NCBI RefSeq assembly: GCF_012689525.1
Contig: NZ_CP051516.1
Coordinates: 2,356,001-2,420,000 of the forward strand
Origin: Paraburkholderia aromaticivorans
GTDB lineage: Bacteria > Pseudomonadota > Gammaproteobacteria > Burkholderiales > Burkholderiaceae
DNA length: 64,000 nucleotides
Direction of reading: 5' to 3'
Part shown: positions 56,941-64,000 of the stretch, in pieces
Layout: every line of letters begins with the position of its first letter
Position numbering within the stretch: the stretch's first letter is position 1
The notes under the pieces: generated by a model
What the model saw: only the letters and a program-made list of their open reading frames with translations
What the model was told of the DNA's origin: nothing
The model's database searches: none
Program-made: the position numbers and the translations under genes

Positions 56941-57827
56941 GACGCCACCAGTTTTTCGACGACCGGCCGTGTCAGGCCCGCCTGGTCCTCGCGCGTTTTG
57001 ACGAGCGCGGCCAGTGAATCCATGATCCGCTCGACCCCGTCCGCGTCGAATGCGCTCACGCCGAGGCGCAGCAACGCGGCAACCCAGTCGAGCGTCTCGG
57101 CGAGTCCCGGCTTCTTGCGCAAATCCATTTGCCGGACCGACTGCACGAATTCGACCATTTGCCGCGCGAGCTTATCCGGCACGTCTGGAATCTGGGTGCG
57201 CACGATCAGCAACTCCTTCTCGAAGCCGGGATAGTCGACGTATTGATAAAGGCAGCGGCGGCGCAGCGCATCCGAGATTTCGCGCGTGCCGTTGGAGGTC
57301 AGAATCACGAAAGGCCGCTCGGCGGCGCGAATCACGCCTAGCTCCGGGATCGACATCTGGAAGTCGGAAAGCAACTCGAGCAGATAGGCCTCGAACGCTT
57401 CATCGGTCCGGTCGATTTCGTCGATCAGCAACACCGGCGCCGGCGTCGTGGTGATCGCTTCGAGCAGCGGCCGTTTGAGCAGATAGCGCTCGGAGAAAAT
57501 GTCCTGCTCCTTGTCCGTAATCGGCCGGTCGTCCTGCTCCAGTAGTTTGATCGCCAGCAGTTGATGCTGGTAGTTCCATTCATAGAGCGCGGAATGCGCG
57601 TCGAGGCCTTCATAGCACTGCAGGCGGATCAGCCGCGTGTCGAGCAGCCGCGAAAGCGCCTTGGCGACCTCCGTCTTGCCGACGCCGGCCTCGCCTTCCA
57701 GCAGTAACGGGCGGCGCATTTCCATCGTCAGCAACAGGGTCGCGGCGAAGCTGCGCTCGGCGATAAAGCCGTGCCGCGCAAGCTGCGCCTGCAGATCGAC
57801 GAGGTCGTGCATGCGGTCGGTGGCCAT
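56934..57827 (-). CDS. coxD: CoxD-like MoxR-family AAA+ ATPase
   Basis: A 297-residue MoxR-type AAA+ ATPase: Walker A LLLEGEAGVGKTEVAKAL, Walker B PAPVLLIDEIDRTDEAFEAY, sensor 1 FVILTSNGTREISDALRRRC. It is the partner of the VWA protein CoxE in maturation of the [CuSMoO2] centre. It starts 15 bp after the coxG stop and overlaps coxE. No strong ribosome site, consistent with translational coupling. Confidence 0.92.
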   Translation of the reverse strand: MATDRMHDLVDLQAQLARHGFIAERSFAATLLLTMEMRRPLLLEGEAGVGKTEVAKALSRLLDTRLIRLQCYEGLDAHSALYEWNYQHQLLAIKLLEQDDRPITDKEQDIFSERYLLKRPLLEAITTTPAPVLLIDEIDRTDEAFEAYLLELLSDFQMSIPELGVIRAAERPFVILTSNGTREISDALRRRCLYQYVDYPGFEKELLIVRTQIPDVPDKLARQMVEFVQSVRQMDLRKKPGLAETLDWVAALLRLGVSAFDADGVERIMDSLAALVKTREDQAGLTRPVVEKLVASC

Positions 57828-57842
57828 GATCGCGCGGCGTCC

Positions 57843-58568
57843 TCAAGCCGTCTTGCGGGAGAAAATCCCGCGCAACCAGTCGCGTATGACGGCCCACGTC
57901 AACGAGAAACCGTTGAGTTCGGATGTTGGCGCTGCAGCTTCGGGCATGACAGGACGCGGAGGCTGGTCGCCTTCAGTCGGCATTGCAACCTCGGGGGCAA
58001 CGGGACTCGGAGGCTGCGAACCTTTAATCGCCACGGCAACGTCGGGCGTGACGGGAAGCGAGGGCTGCGAGCCTTCGGTCGCCGCGCTCGCAGACGACGC
58101 GTTCTGCTGAACCGGCAAGCTCTGCAAGCGCGCCGCAAAATTCGCCACGAACTGTTTGAGCAACTGCTCCGACACCGGCCCCATCAACCGGCCGCCGAGC
58201 GACGCGGCCTTGCCGCTCATCGTCACTTCACTCTTGCCGGTCAGCTCGCAAGTCTCGCCCGTGGCCTGCACCGCGGCGACCAGATCCATCGACGCCGCCG
58301 AGGTGCCTGTCGCGTCACTGCCCTTGCCGATCAGATGCAGGCTGCGCGCCGCCGCGTCGAGATTCACCACTTCGATATCGCCCTTGAACGACATCGTGGC
58401 CGGGCCGAGCCGCACCGTAATCGTCCCTTTGTAATGCGTGGCGTCGATGCGTTCGGTGATCTTCGCGCCCGGCATGCAGCCGGCCACGGCCTCGATGTCC
58501 TGCATCAGTTGCCACGCGTTGTCCGCCGTGGCGGCCAGTGGAAACACCTTTTCGAGTACGACTTTCAT
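57843..58568 (-). CDS. coxG: CoxG-like SRPBCC protein with membrane-binding tail
   Basis: A 241-residue protein. Residues 1-150 form the CoxG SRPBCC domain (VFPLAATADNAWQLMQDIEA; GCMPGAKITERID; YKGTITVRLGPATMSFKGDI). Then follow a proline-rich linker of three 17-residue repeats (165-215) and an amphipathic tail (SLTWAVIRDWLRGIFSRKTA). CoxG proteins recruit CO dehydrogenase to the membrane, and a mycobacterial homologue has been linked to quinone delivery; the tail and linker fit such tethering. AAGGATG precedes the ATG. It sits between coxL and coxD. Confidence 0.88.
   Translation of the reverse strand: MKVVLEKVFPLAATADNAWQLMQDIEAVAGCMPGAKITERIDATHYKGTITVRLGPATMSFKGDIEVVNLDAAARSLHLIGKGSDATGTSAASMDLVAAVQATGETCELTGKSEVTMSGKAASLGGRLMGPVSEQLLKQFVANFAARLQSLPVQQNASSASAATEGSQPSLPVTPDVAVAIKGSQPPSPVAPEVAMPTEGDQPPRPVMPEAAAPTSELNGFSLTWAVIRDWLRGIFSRKTA
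57924..58076 (-). repeat. Three 51-bp repeats in the coxG linker
   Basis: Tandem in-frame units encoding EGSQPSLPVTPDVAVAI, KGSQPPSPVAPEVAMPT and EGDQPPRPVMPEAAAPT. The repeat sits exactly between the folded domain and the amphipathic tail, so copy number sets the tether length. Confidence 0.85.
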
Positions 58569-58623
58569 CGGACCATCCTTTGCGTGTGTGGCGTTACACG
58601 TCCCGTTGCGTCGGCGTTTACCG

Positions 58624-61035
58624 TCACGGCCGCGTGAGTCCGAGCGCGCGGCATTGCTGCCAGACGCGATACGCGTTGTGCGGCATATTCATATGCGTGA
58701 CGCCCAGATGCGCGAACGCATCGACCATCGCCGCCGTAAAGCACGGAATCGAGCCCACGTGCGGCGATTCGGCCACGCCCTTCGCGCCGATCGGATGATG
58801 CGGCGACGGCGTCACCGTGTAGTCGGTCTCCCAATGTGGCGTTTCGACGGCAGTCGGCACGAAGTAATCCAGCAGCGTGGCGCCGAGCAGATTGCCGGCC
58901 TCGTCGTAGGGCATCTCCTGTCCCATCGCGACCGCGAAGCCCTCCGTCAAACCGCCGTGGATCTGTCCTTCGATGATCATCGGATTGATCCGCGTGCCGC
59001 AATCGTCGAGCGCGTAGAACCGGCGCACCCGCGTTTCGCCGGTATAGCGATTCACCTCCAGCACGCACGCGTATGCGCCGAACGGAAAAGTAAAGTTGGG
59101 CGGATCGTAGTAATCGACGGCTTCAAGGCCCATCTCCAGTCCTTCGGGGACGTTGTTATACGCGGCCCACGCCACTTCCTTGATGGTCTTGAACTGACCG
59201 GGCGAACCCTTGAGGACGAAGCGATCGAGATCGAATTCGACGTCGTTCGGGCTCGCTTCAAGCAGATGCGCGGCGATCTGCCGTGCCTTTTCGCGAATCT
59301 TGCGTGACGCACGCGCGACCGCCGCGCCCGCCACCGGCGTCGAACGTGAGCCATACGTGCCGAGGCCATACGGCGCGGTGGAGGTATCGCCTTCTTCGAC
59401 CGTGATTACCGATGCCGGAATGCCCGCCTCCGACGCGATGATCTGCGCGTAGGTGGTCTGATGCCCCTGCCCTTGCGTGATCGTGCCCATGCGCGCGATC
59501 GCGGAACCGTCGGGATGCACGCGGATCTCGCACGAATCGAACATGCCGACACCGAGGATGTCGCACATCTTCGACGGCCCGGCGCCGACGATCTCCGTGA
59601 AGTTGACGATGCCGATGCCGAGCAGCCATTCGGCGTTCGGGTCCGAGCGCCGCGCGGCCTGCTCGGCGCGCAGCGCCGGATAGTCGACGGCCGCAAGCAC
59701 TTTCTTCAGCGCCGGTTCGTAATCGCCCGAATCGTATTCGAGCCCGAGCGGCGTCGTGTACGGAAACTGCTCCTTGCGGATGAAGTTGCGCAGCCGGATT
59801 TCGGCTTTGTCGATGCCGAGCTTTTGCGCCAGCACATCGACCATCCGCTCGATCAGATAGACCGCCTCCGTGACTCTGAACGAGCATCGATACGCGACGC
59901 CACCTGGAAACTTGTTGGTATAGATGCCGTCGACCGACACGAACGCGTTCGGAATTGCATAGGATCCCGTACAGACATGGAACATGCCGGCGGGCCATTT
60001 GGTTGGATCGGCGCACGCGTCGAACGCGCCATGATCCGCGGTGACGTGCACGCGCAACGCCTTGATGCGGCCGTCGCGATCCGCCGCGAGTTCGCCGGTC
60101 ATGTGATAGTCGCGCGCGAAGGCGGTGCTGCTCAGATTCTCCGCGCGCGATTCGATCCATTTGACCGGCCGCCCGAGCACGATCGAGGCGACGATCGCCG
60201 TTACGTAGCCCGGATACACGCCGACCTTGTTGCCGAAGCCGCCGCCGATATCCGGCGAGATGATGCGGATCTTCGACTCCGGAATCGCCGACAGCAAGCC
60301 GACCACCGTACGCACGACATGCGGCGCCTGCGACGTGATGTAAACCGTGAGATCGCCGCGCGCCTTGTCGAACGAGGCCACGCAGCCGCAGGTTTCGAGC
60401 GGACAAGGATGCACGCGCGGGTACAGCATGTCCTGCTTCACGGTAACGTCCGCATTGTCGAACACGCGGTCGGTCTTGTCCTTGTCGCCGATCTGCCAGG
60501 TGAAGATGTGATTCGGATGCTTGCGCGCGCCGTGCGCGCCGGCCTGTTTGTCCTGGATGTCCTCGCGGATCACCGGCGCGTCCGCGGCGAGCGCGGTCAG
60601 CGGATCGACCACGACCGGCAGTTCCTCGTACTCCACTTCCACCAGTTCCGCGGCGTCCGCCGCCACGTAGCGGTCGTCGGCGACGACGAAGGCGACCTCC
60701 TGATTCTGGAAGCAGACCTTCTCGTCGGCGAGCACGGCTTGCACGTCGCCGGCTAGCGTCGGCATCCAGTGCAGCTTGAGCGGTTTGAGGTCGTCGGCGG
60801 TCAGCACCGCATGCACGCCCGGATGCGCGAGCGCGCGCGATTTGTCGATTCTCTTGATGCGAGCGTGCGCATACGGACTGCGCACCATGACGCCGAACAG
60901 CATGCCCGGCATCTTCACGTCGTCGACGTACGTGCCCTTGCCCTGGATGAAGCGCGGATCCTCGCGGCGTTTGCGCGAGCAGCCCATGCCTTCCAGTGCG
61001 GCGAGACGATCGAGATTGGTGTCCAGATTGCCCAT
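58624..61035 (-). CDS. coxL: Aerobic CO dehydrogenase large subunit, form I
   Basis: An 803-residue molybdopterin subunit that oxidises CO to CO2 at a [Cu-S-Mo] centre. The form I diagnostic active-site loop AYRCSFR lies at residues 381-387 with the copper-ligand cysteine at 384; form II/xanthine dehydrogenase-like proteins have AYRGAGR instead. Also present are RREDPRFIQGKGTYVDDVKM, the Moco contacts PDIGGGFGNKVGVYPG and QGQGHQTTYAQII, and the C-terminal catalytic Glu in GAKGVAESPH. GGGAG lies 6 nt before the ATG at 61035, which decides against the GTG one codon earlier. Third gene of the cox operon. Confidence 0.96.
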   Translation of the reverse strand: MGNLDTNLDRLAALEGMGCSRKRREDPRFIQGKGTYVDDVKMPGMLFGVMVRSPYAHARIKRIDKSRALAHPGVHAVLTADDLKPLKLHWMPTLAGDVQAVLADEKVCFQNQEVAFVVADDRYVAADAAELVEVEYEELPVVVDPLTALAADAPVIREDIQDKQAGAHGARKHPNHIFTWQIGDKDKTDRVFDNADVTVKQDMLYPRVHPCPLETCGCVASFDKARGDLTVYITSQAPHVVRTVVGLLSAIPESKIRIISPDIGGGFGNKVGVYPGYVTAIVASIVLGRPVKWIESRAENLSSTAFARDYHMTGELAADRDGRIKALRVHVTADHGAFDACADPTKWPAGMFHVCTGSYAIPNAFVSVDGIYTNKFPGGVAYRCSFRVTEAVYLIERMVDVLAQKLGIDKAEIRLRNFIRKEQFPYTTPLGLEYDSGDYEPALKKVLAAVDYPALRAEQAARRSDPNAEWLLGIGIVNFTEIVGAGPSKMCDILGVGMFDSCEIRVHPDGSAIARMGTITQGQGHQTTYAQIIASEAGIPASVITVEEGDTSTAPYGLGTYGSRSTPVAGAAVARASRKIREKARQIAAHLLEASPNDVEFDLDRFVLKGSPGQFKTIKEVAWAAYNNVPEGLEMGLEAVDYYDPPNFTFPFGAYACVLEVNRYTGETRVRRFYALDDCGTRINPMIIEGQIHGGLTEGFAVAMGQEMPYDEAGNLLGATLLDYFVPTAVETPHWETDYTVTPSPHHPIGAKGVAESPHVGSIPCFTAAMVDAFAHLGVTHMNMPHNAYRVWQQCRALGLTRP

Positions 61036-61051
61036 CACGTTCTCCCGGTCG

Positions 61052-61573
61052 TCAGTGGGTTTCCGCTGACATCAGCGGATGCGATGTTTCGACCGCCTCA
61101 CCCCGCAGCTTGCGCGCCGCGTATTGCACCGCCTTCACGATGTTCTGATAGCCCGTACAGCGGCACAGATTGCCCGCCATCCAGTAACGGATGTCCGCTT
61201 CGCTCGGATCGGGATTTTCCTGCAACAGACGGTAGGCACGCATCAGCATGCCCGGCGTACAGAAGCCGCACTGCAGCCCGTGCTCCTGCATGAAACCTTC
61301 TTGCAGCGCATGCAGTTCGCCGCCTTGCGCGAGGCCTTCGACGCTCAGCACAGTGGCGCCTTCGGCTTGCACCGTCAGCATCGTGCAGGACTTGACGGAC
61401 ATGCCGTTGAAGTCGACCGTGCAGGCACCGCAATGCGAGGTCTCGCAACCAATGTGCGGCCCGGTGTGCAGGCATTTTTCGCGCAACGTATGGATCAGCA
61501 GTTCGCGCGGCTCGACGATCACGTCCGTTTCTTGGCCGTTCAGCGTGAACGACACCATGGTTTTTTTGCTCAT
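61052..61573 (-). CDS. coxS: Aerobic CO dehydrogenase small (iron-sulfur) subunit
   Basis: A 173-residue protein carrying two [2Fe-2S] clusters. The N-terminal plant-type ferredoxin cysteines are in [20 protein letters not shown] plus the later SCTML. The C-terminal cluster is in [14 protein letters not shown] and [12 protein letters not shown]. It passes electrons from CoxL to the FAD of CoxM. GGAG precedes the ATG. The gene order coxM-coxS-coxL is the canonical one. Confidence 0.96.
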   Translation of the reverse strand: MSKKTMVSFTLNGQETDVIVEPRELLIHTLREKCLHTGPHIGCETSHCGACTVDFNGMSVKSCTMLTVQAEGATVLSVEGLAQGGELHALQEGFMQEHGLQCGFCTPGMLMRAYRLLQENPDPSEADIRYWMAGNLCRCTGYQNIVKAVQYAARKLRGEAVETSHPLMSAETH

Positions 61574-61609
61574 GTCGCAGTCTCCGGAAACCGGGTTCGT
61601 TGCGCGCGG

Positions 61610-62482
61610 TCAGTGCGCGGTGCGTGCGTAAGCCGTGGCCAGAGCCCGGCGTGTCATCTCGCCCGCCATCGCCGTCTTGTACTCGACGTCGCCGCGCAAA
61701 TCGGCGACCGGCGCACAGGCGGACATGGCGAGGCGTGCGGCTTCGGCGATGGCGGCATCATCGAGCGGCTTGCCTGATAGAAACTGCTCCGCGTCCGATG
61801 CGCGAATGGCCGTCTCGGCGACATTCGTCAGAGCAATCCGCACGTGACTGACTGCGCCCGTGCCTGATTCGACGCGGAGCGTCACCGCCGCGGCGGCCGT
61901 CGCGAAGTCGCCGGTCTTGCGCTTGAGCTTGGCGTAGCAATAGCCGGTGCCCGCGTCCGGCAGCGGGATGCGGATCTCCGTCATGATTTCGCCGGGTTCG
62001 AGCAGCGTCGCGTACGTGCCGAGGAAAAAGCCGTTGGCCGGCACCACGCGCTCGCCACGCTCGCCCGCCAGCACGAACGATGCGTCGAGCGCCATCATCA
62101 GCGCAGGATGGTCGTTGCCCGGATCGCCATGCGACAGGTCGCCGCCCAGCGTGCCGCGGTAGCGCACCTGCGGATCGGAAATCTGCCGCGCGCCTTCGAC
62201 GATCAACGGACACTTCGTCTGCAACAGTTCCGACCAGATCAATTCGTTCTCGGTCGTCATCGCGCCGATGCGGAGCTCGCCGCCGGCCTCGCGAATGCCT
62301 TTGAGTTCCACGAGCTTGCCGAGGTCGATCAGATGCGCGGGCTCGGCAAAACGCAGCTTCATCATGGGCAGCAAACTATGGCCGCCCGCCAGTAGCTTCG
62401 CCTCATCGCCATATTCGGCGAGCAGCGCGATGGCTTCCGGCAAGCTGCCGGGAGCGTGATAGTCGAACGGACGAGGGATCAC
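61610..62482 (-). CDS. coxM: Aerobic CO dehydrogenase medium (FAD) subunit
   Basis: A 290-residue flavoprotein of the CoxM/xanthine dehydrogenase FAD-subunit family. The FAD motifs are LLAGGHSLLPMMKLR and GTLGGDLSHGDPGND (variants of AGGQSLLP and TIGGSLAHADPA). The start is a GTG at 62482, giving MIPRPFDYHAPGSLPEA; it has AAGGAGG 5 nt upstream. The ATG seven codons earlier lies upstream of this ribosome site and is rejected. First gene of the cox operon. Confidence 0.94.
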   Translation of the reverse strand: MIPRPFDYHAPGSLPEAIALLAEYGDEAKLLAGGHSLLPMMKLRFAEPAHLIDLGKLVELKGIREAGGELRIGAMTTENELIWSELLQTKCPLIVEGARQISDPQVRYRGTLGGDLSHGDPGNDHPALMMALDASFVLAGERGERVVPANGFFLGTYATLLEPGEIMTEIRIPLPDAGTGYCYAKLKRKTGDFATAAAAVTLRVESGTGAVSHVRIALTNVAETAIRASDAEQFLSGKPLDDAAIAEAARLAMSACAPVADLRGDVEYKTAMAGEMTRRALATAYARTAH

Positions 62483-62577
62483 ACTGGCCTCCTTTATTGT
62501 CATGCGCCTGCCACCCGGAACGTCGCCGGCCCGTAATCAAGGATTTCACAATGCAATGCAGCAATTCAATGCGATTT

Positions 62578-62624
62578 CCCGAACGGTGGTTCGCGTGCGC
62601 CAACTACCGGAAAACGACCATGAA
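62578..62624 (-). promoter_or_regulatory. Candidate RcoM triplet site for the cox operon
   Basis: On the minus strand three TTNNNG elements occur: TTCATG (62619-62624), TTGGCG (62598-62603) and TTCGGG (62578-62583), spaced 21 and 20 bp. Triplets of direct repeats about 21 bp apart are the reported RcoM architecture in P. xenovorans. The motif is short, so chance matches are possible. Confidence 0.45.
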
Positions 62625-62660
62625 AGCCGACATGGCCGGACGAATCGGGCGCGGCGTGTA

Positions 62661-62707
62661 TTCACGAAATGAAGAGTACGATTCACGAGGCCATGCGGCA
62701 TTTCAAG
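62661..62707 (+). promoter_or_regulatory. Candidate RcoM triplet site for rcoM
   Basis: TTCACG at 62661, TTCACG at 62682 and TTCAAG at 62702: spacing 21 and 20 bp. The first two share an 8-bp direct repeat ATTCACGA. The position is 140-180 bp ahead of the rcoM ATG, suitable for autoregulation. Confidence 0.5.
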
Positions 62708-62842
62708 CCGCTTTCCTGAATGGCGGGTTTACCTGCGTGAACGGCCCGGAAATTTGCGCGAAAATCGGCGGGAGTGGTTAAGCAGGAAAATCAGGCAGGA
62801 CGAATCGCATGAGAACGTGGACATCCCGTGAGGAGACCCGGC

Positions 62843-63646
62843 ATGAAATTGTCTGAGCCCGCCGCCGTATCGGCGTCCGAGCGCCGATCAGAGACCTTCC
62901 AGCACAAGCTGGAGCAGTTCAATCCGGGGATCGTCTGGCTGGACCCGCGCGGCTACGTCACGGCATTCAACGACGTCGCGCTGCAAATTCTCGGGCCGGC
63001 CGGCGAGCAATCGTTGGGCGTGTCACAAGACCGGCTATTCGGCATCGACGTGGTGCAGCTCCACCCCGAGAAAAGCCGCGACAAACTGCGCTTTCTGCTG
63101 CAGTCGAAAGACGCGGGCGGCTGCCCGGTCAAGTCGCCGCCGCCGGTGGCGATGATGATCAACATTCCGGACCGGATCCTGATGATCAAGGTGTCCAAAA
63201 TGGCCGGCGCCGACGGCGCCTGCGGCACCTGCATGATTTTTTACGACGTCACTGACCTGACCACCGAACCGTCCGGCCTGCAAACGGGCGGCGCCGCGCC
63301 GTCGCCGCGCCGTCTCTTCAAGATTCCCGTGTACCGCAAGAATCGCGTGATCCTGCTCGATCTGAAGGAGATCGTGCGTTTTCAAGGCGACGGCCACTAC
63401 ACGACCATCGTCACGAAGGACGACCGCTACCTCTCCAATCTCTCGCTCGCCGATCTCGAACTGCGCCTCGACAGCAGCATCTATCTACGCGTGCATCGCA
63501 GCCATATCGTGAGCCTGCAATATGCGGTCGAACTGGTCAAACTGGACGAGAGCGTCAATCTCGTCATGGACGACGCCGAACAGACTCAGGTGCCCGTCAG
63601 CCGTTCGCGAACCGCGCAGTTGAAGGAGTTGCTCGGCGTGGTTTGA
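62843..63646 (+). CDS. rcoM: CO-sensing heme regulator RcoM (PAS-LytTR)
   Basis: A 267-residue one-component regulator. The N-terminal PAS domain (about 20-145) carries the ligands known for P. xenovorans RcoM at the same numbers: His74 (QLHPEKSRDK), Cys94 (GGCPV) and Met104 (PPVAMMINIP). The C-terminal LytTR DNA-binding domain (about 165-265) includes YLRVHRSHIVSLQYAVELVK and VPVSRSRTAQLKELL. In the ferrous state His74/Met104 bind heme, and CO displaces Met104, activating transcription of cox. AGGAG 8 nt before the ATG sets the start at 62843. Divergent from coxM, which is the expected target. Confidence 0.95.
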   Translation: MKLSEPAAVSASERRSETFQHKLEQFNPGIVWLDPRGYVTAFNDVALQILGPAGEQSLGVSQDRLFGIDVVQLHPEKSRDKLRFLLQSKDAGGCPVKSPPPVAMMINIPDRILMIKVSKMAGADGACGTCMIFYDVTDLTTEPSGLQTGGAAPSPRRLFKIPVYRKNRVILLDLKEIVRFQGDGHYTTIVTKDDRYLSNLSLADLELRLDSSIYLRVHRSHIVSLQYAVELVKLDESVNLVMDDAEQTQVPVSRSRTAQLKELLGVV

Positions 63647-63686
63647 AGGGAGCCCGACGGACGTCAGTGGGTCGGGGCGTACTGCT

Positions 63687-64000
63687 TCAGCGAAGCCACT
63701 TGCGTACATCCTTTTCCCATTCCGGATCGCCGCAGCCCTGCGGGTTTTCTGGTCCGAGCACGGTGATATAGCCTTTGCTCTTCATACACGATTCGTATGC
63801 GCGAACTTTCGTGCATTGCCCTGGGCCCGCGTTCCGCGACACGGCTTTGCATTGTTCGATCGTCCTGTCCATCGGACCGAAGTCCATATCGCTCGCCTGA
63901 TTGAGCATCGGCGCGTCCGCGCCCGATGCGGAGAACTCGACGGGACCGGTCTGTGCGCAGGCACTCAACGCACCGGCCAATACGGTAATGAAGAGAAGGT
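63687..64000 (-). CDS. Small cysteine-rich lipoprotein (5' end outside window)
   Basis: The minus-strand frame runs off the right edge. Its visible part begins with the end of a signal peptide (LFITVLAGALSAC lipobox) and continues for about 90 residues containing several cysteines (EQCKAVS, GQCTKVR, ESCMKSKGY, GCGDPEW). The spacing suggests disulfides in the periplasm. Function unknown; convergent with rcoM, with 40 bp between stops. Confidence 0.7.
   Translation of the reverse strand, partial: LLFITVLAGALSACAQTGPVEFSASGADAPMLNQASDMDFGPMDRTIEQCKAVSRNAGPGQCTKVRAYESCMKSKGYITVLGPENPQGCGDPEWEKDVRKWLR

Larger units (their letters stand above)
62483..62842. other. Divergent coxM/rcoM intergenic region (360 bp)
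   Basis: Controls both rcoM (plus) and the cox operon (minus). It contains two sets of three TTNNNG elements (62578-62624 read on the minus strand, 62661-62707 on the plus strand). Short CATTG repetitions at 62549-62573 lie between the first set and coxM. Confidence 0.7.

Noticed and set aside
59461..60756. 431-codon plus-strand frame over coxL
   Set aside because: Antisense shadow with an R/D/H-rich sequence; coxL is certain.

Overview
The window looks like a chromosomal segment of a Paraburkholderia (Burkholderia sensu lato) related to P. xenovorans. The basis is high GC with strong third-position GC, long antisense open frames, and typical gene families: an RcoM-type CO sensor beside a cox operon, NnrU, DUF2784, DUF3455 and a TIGR03118-type propeller protein. 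I saw no rRNA, tRNA, CRISPR array, intact insertion sequence or prophage.

Layout. (1) 1-6600: tail of an ornithine cyclodeaminase, a YheO-type regulator, then a sigma-54 activator translationally coupled to a DUF917 protein and an Asp/Glu/hydantoin racemase. These are followed by palindromic sites and a sigma-54 promoter with no recognisable gene behind it. (2) 6600-12500: katG, nnrU and several small genes including a NUDIX hydrolase and a lysine-rich protein. (3) 12800-15400: fecR-ompA-CHASE2 operon on the minus strand. (4) 15500-20000: NCS1 permease, then a minus-strand amidohydrolase/MFS pair. (5) 20300-23500: small membrane genes, two gene fragments (a cytochrome c tail and an acyl-CoA synthetase piece), UspA and a beta-propeller lipoprotein. 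(6) 23850-27900: catalase-like peroxidase, ECF sigma factor and two tandem paralogous anti-sigma factors. (7) 28000-29400: DUF3455 protein and a frameshifted SnoaL-like cyclase.

(8) 29500-45800 is an organosulfur island. On the minus strand lie an MFS transporter, SoxC/SoxD sulfite dehydrogenase, a TauD-type dioxygenase, an SsuA/B/C-type ABC importer, methanethiol oxidase and a coupled membrane protein. Divergent on the plus strand is a second importer with two permease genes, a flavin-dependent monooxygenase and an AtsK/TauD-type dioxygenase. Together they suggest uptake of sulfonates or sulfate esters, oxidative desulfonation, and oxidation of released sulfite and methanethiol.

(9) 45900-53700: rarA, a phospholipase D-like lipoprotein, a deacetylase/glycosyltransferase pair, and a divergent DJ-1/MocR pair. 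(10) 53980-63650: an aerobic carbon monoxide dehydrogenase operon (coxM-S-L-G-D-E, an XdhC-YHS fusion and a MobA-like nucleotidyltransferase). Upstream and divergent is rcoM, with all three heme-ligand positions conserved (His74, Cys94, Met104). CoxL has the form I active-site motif AYRCSFR. The intergenic region holds two triplets of TTNNNG repeats spaced about 21 bp, the expected architecture for RcoM binding. The window ends in a small lipoprotein gene.
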